A DNA stretch of 64,000 nt from Bathymodiolus brooksi. Lineage: Eukaryota > Mollusca > Bivalvia > Mytilida > Modiolidae. The number at the start of each line of letters is the position of its first letter. The stretch's first letter is position 1. The DNA lies in contig OY804575.1 in the NCBI GenBank assembly GCA_963680875.1, forward strand, positions 107,168,505 to 107,232,504, read 5' to 3'. The notes beneath the pieces are model-generated. The model had not been told where the DNA came from. It was given only the letters and a program-made list of their open reading frames with translations, and made no database searches. Shown here in pieces: positions 58,248 through 64,000 of this stretch. The position numbers and the translations under genes are program-made.

Positions 58248-61200
58248 CTTTAGACCATTATTTAAGTGAGGTTAAGAATAGAGACCAGACCTTGAGAGCA
58301 TCTGGTTTAGATAAAAGATAGATATTTACATCTAGGTGTCAAGGGACAAGCATACCCTATAGTAAATGTTAGATAACCTCTTGTCCACAGATTATTTTCT
58401 TACAGTTGAGCTTTTCTGCTAATAGATCCAGTGTTATATCATAATAATATCAATAATAATAAAAGATTATCACAACAAAATAATAAAAAAACCAAATCAA
58501 ACATTAAAACCAATGTAACAAATTCATATCATATCTTCATTTGAAATGAGGAATACAAGCATGACATAGTATTGTCATCCATAAAAACATCAAACACTGT
58601 AAAAAAATGGAGTGAATATTTCCTTGACAGTTTCCACAATTTTAAGTTAAATGTATATCAGAGTCAACATATTGTCTTATATTGTCATTGTCACACTTTC
58701 CTTAATCTACATCTCCTAAAACACCATACTAATACACATAGCCTTCTACAGGGCCTGAAGTTTTGTACCTGCTATTTAATTTTTTTATCACAATGATTTC
58801 TGTGGTTCCCCAGTGCCAAACAATCTACTGAGTACAAAGGCGATACACATCTTTAATCCATAATTTCTCATAGACCACTCAACGAAACCATCAAACATCA
58901 GTATTAAAGTACCTGGACAAGAACCTATAACAACAAATTAATATACAGCATGTGCACAAGCACAGTCGTACTACTACAATGTTGCACAATAGCGAAACAC
59001 ATATCTTTAGTACAGGTACAGGTACCACCGATATTACATTCTTTTTTCAGATAGGGAAAATAATATAATAAATGTTCAACATTATTACTCTTTATCAGGA
59101 ACCGTCTTGGCCGTGAGCATATGGTAGTTGGATTTACTACTACCTGTACAATCTGCCTATCGCCACTAAAGTTATGAGTTTGAATCTCACTCATGGCGAG
59201 GTGTACTCTGTAATAGAGTTTGTCAGTGACATGCCACAGGTCGGTGGTTTTTTCAGGGTACTCTGCTTTCCTCCTCCAATATAACTGACTGCCACAATAT
59301 AACTGAAATATTGTTGAAAGTGGCGTTAAACACCATAATCCTAACCCTAAACCTATCTTACATTATACTAGCTAGGGTATGGATGTAATTGATTATGAAA
59401 TTGACACATTAAAGGTTGTAACATGTTGGTGGATATGAGGTGTTTAATATTTAACTAAGACTTCATGTAATTTATTTAATTATCAGGTGGTTACAACGAC
59501 AGAGAATACGAATAATAGTTTCAGGATATAGTGAAAATTTAGTTCCAATTGAATTAAAAGACCAACAATTATTATATCATGAACATAGGTTTTTAGAACA
59601 TGTTAATGAATATGTAGACTGTAAAAAACCTGTGAAATATGATAAAAATGGGAAAACTGATGTATTGCCTATTGTAGCATTAAATGAAGTGTTCATTGGA
59701 GAAGCCCTGTCTTCTAGGTAAGTTGCAGTTATTTATCAAAGGTCTAAACAGCGATTTGGATGTACAGTACTAACAAGGTGTTTCTGTTAAAAATCACCCT
59801 GACTAGTGCTATTTCAAACTGTTATCACAGTGTACCACTGTGAATGTTGGTGAAACACCAGCAAATTACCAGTGTATTGCATAAAAACACTAGATGTAGG
59901 CATCATGTATGTAAAACATCAGAAATTACTGATTTACTGGTGTTAGACCATAGTGTTTTATGACAGAAACACCTTGTTAGTACTGTAGCATGGAAATGGA
60001 ATGATTATTGTTTGGACTTAAATATGTTTTTAAATGTTGATTTGCTTTTTACTGACTCGCTCACTTATAAGAGGGTGTGATATGTAGGATGTATTTTTTT
60101 TTAATTTATACAATTTGTTGGGTTTTTTTTATGCTCCTCTGTGTAGGCATCAGGGGCATTACTTTGTGCTCATGTCTGTATGTTCAACCTGCTTATGGTC
60201 TCCCTTCAGTGAACTTAAGCTTCTCAAAAGCAAATCATTTGAAATTTGTACACAAGTTTATAGAGCAGAAAAGGCATGTCAGATTTGATTTTGTACTTTA
60301 ACATTGATTCTGTTTTAGAGTTGTGCCCCTTGATAAGCCAATAAATACCAAATTCTCAGGTAGCATTCTATAATTTATGTTCCTTTTAAGCAAATATTTG
60401 AGAAATTTATTATATAGCAAAAAATGTGTGTTCCTTATTTGAAGAATACTAGTAGCAAATTTGTAGTTTCCATGCTCAAACTTCAGCTTCCCTCTGCCAA
60501 ATGTTTTAATAAGTTTCACACAGTGTTTTTGACTACAAAACACAGGTTACATTCATGCCCCTCAGGGTATTGGTGTCATATGGACATATTCTTCCATTTT
60601 GTAATTTACACTACAATAGGAGCCTTTTGTGGTATGTAAACAGCTAAATTCACAATATTTTACTTTAGGCATTATGCACTTTACAAAATTAGTTACCCCG
60701 GTAAAAAGATTTCTTTTATACAGAAATAAGAACTGATTAAGCTTTGAATGGTAGTACATTACATCTGAATTAAAGGCAGCTTATAACACAAATAATGTTT
60801 GCTTCTGTTCAATAGGAATTGTAAATACTGATAAAAACAGATAACTCTTAAGTTTTTTCCCTTTAAAGGCATTGATTTGTTTATTTATGTAATGTTTCAT
60901 ATTTTGCATATGTATTTTTAAGTGTGTTAATATGGGAAATATGATAATTTTGTCTGATATGCAATTATTTTACATGTTTTATAGAAAATTAATTACAAGT
61001 ATAAATCATAATTGCTTTAATATCTGGGTTTTTTTTGTTATTCTTAATTGAAATATAAAATATTTTACTTAAGAAGAAAACAATCATTTTAGGGTATCTT
61101 ATTGTGAAATGCAAATTGACAATGAACCAAAAATCAAAGAGAAGAGTTCTGGTATCACTATATGTACAGGAACTGGCTCAACATCCTGGCATTTTCATAT

Positions 61201-63738
61201 AAACCAGTTGTCTACAGATGCTGTAGAAAGTATACTCAATATATGTAAGTACATGCACATTTTTTTATGCATTTTAACTTTATATTTGTCACCCAATGAC
61301 AATTCACTACGGTTTCTCTTAAACATTGGATTTTAACAGATTCAGTTAAAAAGAAAACAGAAAAGAAGTTTTAAATATTAAGATATAATAAACTTCGGCA
61401 ACCAGCATGAACGTAGGTTTGAGTTGAAGACGTTTTTAGGGTTCTTAAATCAAGAACTGAAAGCAAATAACTCCATTCCTTACCTCAGAGTCAGATATTT
61501 TTAAAATCTAATTAAAATTAGATCTCCGCACTGGCTCCCTATTTTCTATTGTGACTAGTAAACAATCGATAGAAAATAGGGAGCAAGTGAAGTGCAGAGA
61601 TCAAATTTTAATTTGATTGAGATTTTTCCAAATTGCGTCCTCAAAATTTTTCTGGCTCAATAACAATGTAAGTCATGTCTAATTGATAGTACAATATTCA
61701 GTCAATGCACATTGTTAAACTTTCAGCCTTTTCGATGTTTTAATTATCGTTTTACTACCAAAAAATATGACAAGAAAATAACTTTGAAGTTTATTAACAT
61801 GGCTTAATTGCCTTAAGTCATTTTCAGGAATTATATTTGATATGTCAATCATTAATCAACAGCTTTGTATAATTTTTGTAATTTCAGCAATCATAAATCA
61901 ACAACTTGTTTAATGGTCAAAAAGACCATTCTTAATATAGATCAAGGGAAAACAAACTGTAAATTTACAATATGGCAGTGATGTAACAGTAAACAAGCCT
62001 ATGATAAAGGGTAACATTCCATTCAAAAATTATTTTCAAAAATTATTAACAAAGGGAAAGCTTTATTTTGATATGTAATATCTGGAACATTATGATAACC
62101 TCTTGATTGGTATTAACCAAATTTTACCTGTAAAAACTTTTGTTTCAGTTTTATGCGTATCATTTCTTATTGTAAGCAAATAATACTTATGTTATGCGAA
62201 TAAGCTTCGGTTAAGTGGACAATTTTTAACATAGAATGAATGATAAATTAAACAAAACTGTTATTTTCAGGTAAATTTTGTTAATTCCGTTAGTAGGTTA
62301 TCGTAAAAATTTCAAAATGCTTGCAAAACTAAAAACATTAAAAAATTACTATTATATATTATTATTTATTTATTTTGTTTATCATAATGTAAAACCAATG
62401 TAGTCACAAAACCTATTGTTTTGATAACCCCTGTCACACCCTAGTCAGGTGGTGATGTAAGGGAATTTATAAAATCCTGACTATATGAAAAAATAAATTA
62501 AAAAAAAAAAAACATTAAAAAATGCAAACTTTAAAATGTGGAAAATGCATGCTAGTCCTAGGAAGTATTTGGTTTTTGTTTTTTTTAAATAACAGTATTT
62601 GTCTCTTCATCAATTTATAATAATATTCCTTCTCTAATAAAAAATTACATTTGGTTACATTACACGCTTGCTTTTTTTTATGGTAGTACATTTTGATAGA
62701 TATTTTGAAAGCTACAATAATTTACATTGAAGGGTCAGGGTTCACCAAACCAGATGATGTGGGTGAATTTTTCGTCCTAGTTACAATGAAATCACCCTAT
62801 TCCCTGCCATAAGGCAAAGTTTTAGTCGCCCTTGGCCGTCTTTGGGAGTCGTTTTTTTTCCACCAATAATCATACTTTTTCTTTAATATTCATATATAAG
62901 AGGATCCATATAGAAATTTGACCAATACAGGGATTGATATTCAATATATTTTATTCCGAACTTGTTGATTGTATCTTTTTTAAGATCCTTGTGCAGCACA
63001 TTTATTTTGTGAAAGGTAGGGGTCATGTGGTAGCTGGGAAAGAAATGTTAAAATACATGCAGCTTTTCGGAAGTTTCCCAGATTTTCCTTCACTTGTATC
63101 AATTGAGAGAGAAGTCATGTTACCCTGTTTTCACCAAGTATGGTGAGCCTTTAAGAGTAATGAGATAGAGTGTCTTTAATATTAAAGTAATTCTGAGAAA
63201 ATTTAATTTAATATTTTCTTCACACACATTTTCTCCATCGAACGGTATCAACCAATATCGTTTAATATGACCTCAAACATTTTTTCTATGGTATTGGTGT
63301 GTAGTTGTCATTTTCATCTGTAGCCATAATAACTTAAGTTCTATTTGACGAATGCTTCTGAAACTTGAATACAATGATCATTGGCACAATTAAAAGTTTG
63401 GAAGGATTTTAGAGATTCTTTCCCTACTCATTTCTAAGCAAGAGGCTTGAAAATGCCAAAAATTGTCTTTTCGTCAACTCAATATTCTGTGCTCGTATAA
63501 AGCCACCACATGGTGCTAGCCCATAATTAAAAAAATTCTATTTACAAGTATAATATGAAGATTTTAGAGTAAAATCAATTTTTATTCTTATATTTTACAG
63601 CTAATAGTCTTTCTAGTTATAAAATTCCTTGTGATGAAGGTTTAATTAAGGAATTGACCAGGAAATTCAATGAATCTCTAGTATTTGATCCAAGTGAAGT
63701 TCGCATGGCATACACAATTAGGGACCCGGTTAGAAACG
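45754..63738 (+). CDS. NADK2: NAD kinase 2, mitochondrial; first 7 exons, C-terminus beyond the window
   Basis: NADK2 phosphorylates NAD+ to NADP+ in the mitochondrial matrix (family knowledge). Exons: 45754-45960, 51472-51560, 55785-55955, 57354-57443, 59487-59717, 61093-61244, 63601-63738. All have GT/AG ends and consistent phase, giving 359 codons plus one base. Residues 1-40 are rich in basic and hydroxyl residues with no acidic residue, as expected of a mitochondrial presequence, followed by [13 protein letters not shown]. Key motifs: GGDG at 128-131, NTDP at 151-154, NEVFIGE at 252-258, and GTGS near 289-292 followed by TSW. Exon 7 ends in TIRDPVRN, close to the human IREPIAN segment, so about 80 residues lie past the window. 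Intron 1 (5.5 kb) holds nested hAT elements; intron 2 (4.2 kb) holds two tandem-array elements. The motifs separate it from cytosolic NADK. Identity very secure. Confidence 0.94.
46349..48207 (+). mobile_element. hAT element (inner), nested in the outer element
   Basis: Ends CAGTGTTCCAGCTAG (46349) and CTAGCTGGAACACTG (to 48207) are perfect 15-bp inverted repeats with a CAGTG start as in hAT transposons. It contains the two-exon transposase remnant at 46864-47871. No identical 8-bp target duplication was seen. Confidence 0.75.
46864..47871 (+). CDS. internally deleted hAT transposase, two exons, dimerisation domain retained
   Basis: Exon 46864-46973 starts [20 protein letters not shown] and reaches [13 protein letters not shown] before the donor at 46974. 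Exon 47469-47871 continues in frame after an acceptor at 47468 and ends at TAA. The predicted product is about 170 residues. Its C-terminal half carries the hAT family C-terminal dimerisation motif ([20 protein letters not shown], then [18 protein letters not shown]). The zinc-finger and catalytic regions between are absent, so it cannot transpose. The frame is nevertheless open, unlike the other transposase remnants here. Splicing is inferred from sites and phase only. Confidence 0.6.
48480..49000 (+). pseudogene. N-terminal zinc-finger fragment of a hAT-type transposase
   Basis: The frame from about 48605 reads [20 protein letters not shown] and then [16 protein letters not shown], a TTF/BED-like zinc-finger start of hAT transposases. 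It then shifts frame; [20 protein letters not shown] continues the same protein downstream. Belongs to the outer element; the remainder of that protein is missing. Confidence 0.6.
49207..51471. other. rest of NADK2 intron 1, no gene recognised
   Basis: AT-rich sequence. Only the short repeat at 50976-51060 was recognised. Small open frames lack family similarity I know. Confidence 0.4.
50976..51060 (-). repeat. short dispersed repeat, inverted relative of 11745-11812
   Basis: AAATTTAGTGTGCACAATGC, TTTCTGGAATAACCTTCATT and GGTACGCTCAGAGTCG match the earlier copy in reverse complement. Confidence 0.5.
51685..51716. repeat. (TA)n microsatellite
   Basis: An uninterrupted TA run of about 30 bases in NADK2 intron 2. 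Confidence 0.9.
52169..52395 (-). repeat. SINE-A, near full length
   Basis: GATTAGGGTTATGATATTTA begins the reversed tail. Head motifs GATAGGCACTGATTGCACAG and AATCCAACTACCATACG are present; a small deletion removes part of the B-box region. Confidence 0.75.
52683..54279. mobile_element. tandem-array element with terminal palindrome and 3' hairpin, about 1.6 kb
   Basis: The 5' end is a perfect 13-bp palindrome (AGCTCACCTGGCC, ATA spacer, GGCCAGGTGAGCT) followed by a CGTCCGTCC run. About two and a half units of 322 bp (near 52779, 53101, 53423), then shorter units of about 170 bp (53746, 53912, 54086), share GAAACCA, TGGTCCT and CCTATGGGAA segments. The 3' end has the hairpin GGCTCACCCGAGCC, then CTAG. 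Flanks are T-rich with no clear target duplication. In NADK2 intron 2. Confidence 0.75.
54936..55757. mobile_element. tandem-array element ending 27 bp before NADK2 exon 3
   Basis: Starts AGCTCACCTTGCCAAAGGCA (imperfect palindrome) and CGTCCGTCGTCCGTT. About four and a half units of roughly 156 bp carry AACTTGGTAGGAAGCATCTA, GGTCCTCTATAAAGATTGCT and ACATGGCCACCACAGGCAAT. It ends GGTGAGCGACACTGAGCCTC and CTAG at 55754-55757. Open frames here come from the array. Confidence 0.75.
56546..56573. repeat. short perfect hairpin
   Basis: GACGTATATA and TATATACGTC pair around a loop of about 6 bases, with AAAGA/TCCTTGG flanks extending the stem weakly. In NADK2 intron 3. Confidence 0.6.
57602..57765. 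repeat. inverted-repeat MITE, about 164 bp
   Basis: ACAGTCAAACCAGCACATGC at the left pairs with GTAGTTTTGACTGT-like sequence at the right (ACAGGTTTTGACTGT), and GGTCACC/GGTGACC-type motifs recur inside. In NADK2 intron 4. Confidence 0.6.
57776..57950 (+). repeat. 5' fragment of a tandem-array mobile element
   Basis: AGCTCACCTCACCTGAAGGT, TTTTCTGAAACCACTGGGCC and ATCAAACTTGGCATG match the start and first unit style of the element at 52683. No 3' hairpin follows. Confidence 0.55.
58207..58245. repeat. T8 followed by a run of 31 G
   Basis: An unbroken G run at 58215-58245 in NADK2 intron 4, preceded by eight T. True length may differ because such runs sequence poorly. Confidence 0.85.
59100..59347 (+). 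repeat. SINE-A, full length, forward
   Basis: The clearest forward copy. The A-box region is GAGCATATGGTAGTTGGATT and the B-box region GAGTTTGAATCTCAC. The core is CAGGTCGGTGGTTTTTTCAG, and the tail ACTGAAATATTGTTGAAAGT, then GGCGTTAAACACCATAATCC and ACCCTAAACC. In NADK2 intron 4, about 140 bases before exon 59487. Confidence 0.8.
59780..59975. repeat. inverted-repeat segment near TACAGTACTAACAAGGTGTT
   Basis: TACAGTACTAACAAGGTGTT near 59763 pairs with AACACCTTGTTAGTACTGTA near 59970, giving perfect 20-bp inverted ends about 225 bp apart. The interior is noncoding. A MITE-like element in NADK2 intron 5. Confidence 0.7.
61505..61623. repeat. foldback element, about 120 bp
   Basis: GCTCCCTATTTTCTAT and ATAGAAAATAGGGAGC are perfect inverted arms; outer arms AATTAGATCTCCGCAC and GTGCAGAGATCAAATT also pair. 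The centre contains GACTAGTAAACAATCG. In NADK2 intron 6. Confidence 0.75.
62733..63155 (+). repeat. dispersed repeat family C, about 420 bp
   Basis: GGTTCACCAAACC, TTACAATGAAATCACC, CACCAATAATCATAC, GTGAAAGGTAGGGGTCATG and AGAGAAGTCATGTTACCCTG follow the same order as at 24300-24705. In NADK2 intron 6. Confidence 0.65.
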
Positions 63739-63771
63739 GTAAGTTTTTTAAAATACAGATGAAATGCTTCT

Positions 63772-64000
63772 GCGCTGTAAATGTTAGCGTTCATGCTTCA
63801 GGTGCTGTAGATCGTTGGGTTGAGCATCTGTCAGGTCAAACCAAAGACTATGAAATTGGTAGTTGCTGCTTCTCCCGTAAGCATGCAGCATTAAGGAGCA
63901 AAAGCAGAGATTGATTGGGTCAGAACCAGGATTATGTCTCTTTGTGGTCAGCTAAATGTCAACCTGGGGACTGAGTTAGCACTATTAAGATCCATTTCAG
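63772..64000 (+). repeat. SINE-B, cut by the window end
   Basis: GCGCTGTAAATGTTAGCGTT begins the head, GTAGATCGTTGGGTTGAGC is the B-box region; CAGGTCAAACCAAAGACTAT and GCATTAAGGAGCAAAAGC follow. It starts about 34 bases after the donor of NADK2 exon 7. Confidence 0.7.

Noticed and set aside
59100..59200. tRNA-like A-box and B-box
   Set aside because: They belong to a SINE-A head; there is no foldable complete tRNA, and many diverged copies exist. No true tRNA gene was seen in the window.

Overview
The window is animal nuclear DNA, AT-rich, with intron-split genes and dense interspersed repeats. Repeat style points to a mollusc: two tRNA-derived SINE families, elements with internal tandem arrays that open with a small palindrome, and many short inverted-repeat elements. 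A bivalve or gastropod is my inference; no species is claimed.

Three conserved protein-coding genes can be assembled exon by exon with consistent reading phase. (1) eIF2D (ligatin), + strand, 2633-18431: 14 exons, 601 codons plus stop; the first coding exon (about 20 residues) was not found. (2) SLC30A7 / ZnT7 zinc transporter, - strand, 45371-32362: 11 exons, complete, 357 residues. (3) NADK2, mitochondrial NAD kinase, + strand, from 45754 past the window end: the first 7 exons, 359 codons, end at 63738 and the C-terminus is outside. SLC30A7 and NADK2 are head-to-head with 382 bp between start codons, so 45372-45753 is probably a shared promoter. eIF2D and SLC30A7 converge, separated by about 13.9 kb.

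The eIF2D-SLC30A7 intergenic block (18.5-32.3 kb) holds a SINE split by a tandem-repeat element (18.9-20.0 kb), a second tandem-repeat element with a C/G hairpin end (20.1-21.35 kb), a SINE-poor AT-rich stretch (21.4-26.9 kb), a dead piggyBac transposase (27.0-28.8 kb), and an array of about 147-bp units each with an X-box-like palindrome (30.0-30.56 kb). NADK2 intron 1 carries one hAT-like element nested in another (46.05-49.2 kb). NADK2 intron 2 carries two large tandem-array elements; the second ends 27 bp before exon 3. A 5'-truncated LINE lies at 44.37-44.85 kb in SLC30A7 intron 1.

The three genes do unrelated housekeeping jobs: non-canonical translation initiation/recycling, zinc loading of the early secretory pathway, and mitochondrial NADP+ synthesis. 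I found no unmistakable new system. The most useful leads are the shared 3' tails of the two SINE families, the triplicated splice donor in the zinc transporter, the nested hAT with a core-less but open two-exon transposase frame, and the terminal-hairpin tandem-array elements.
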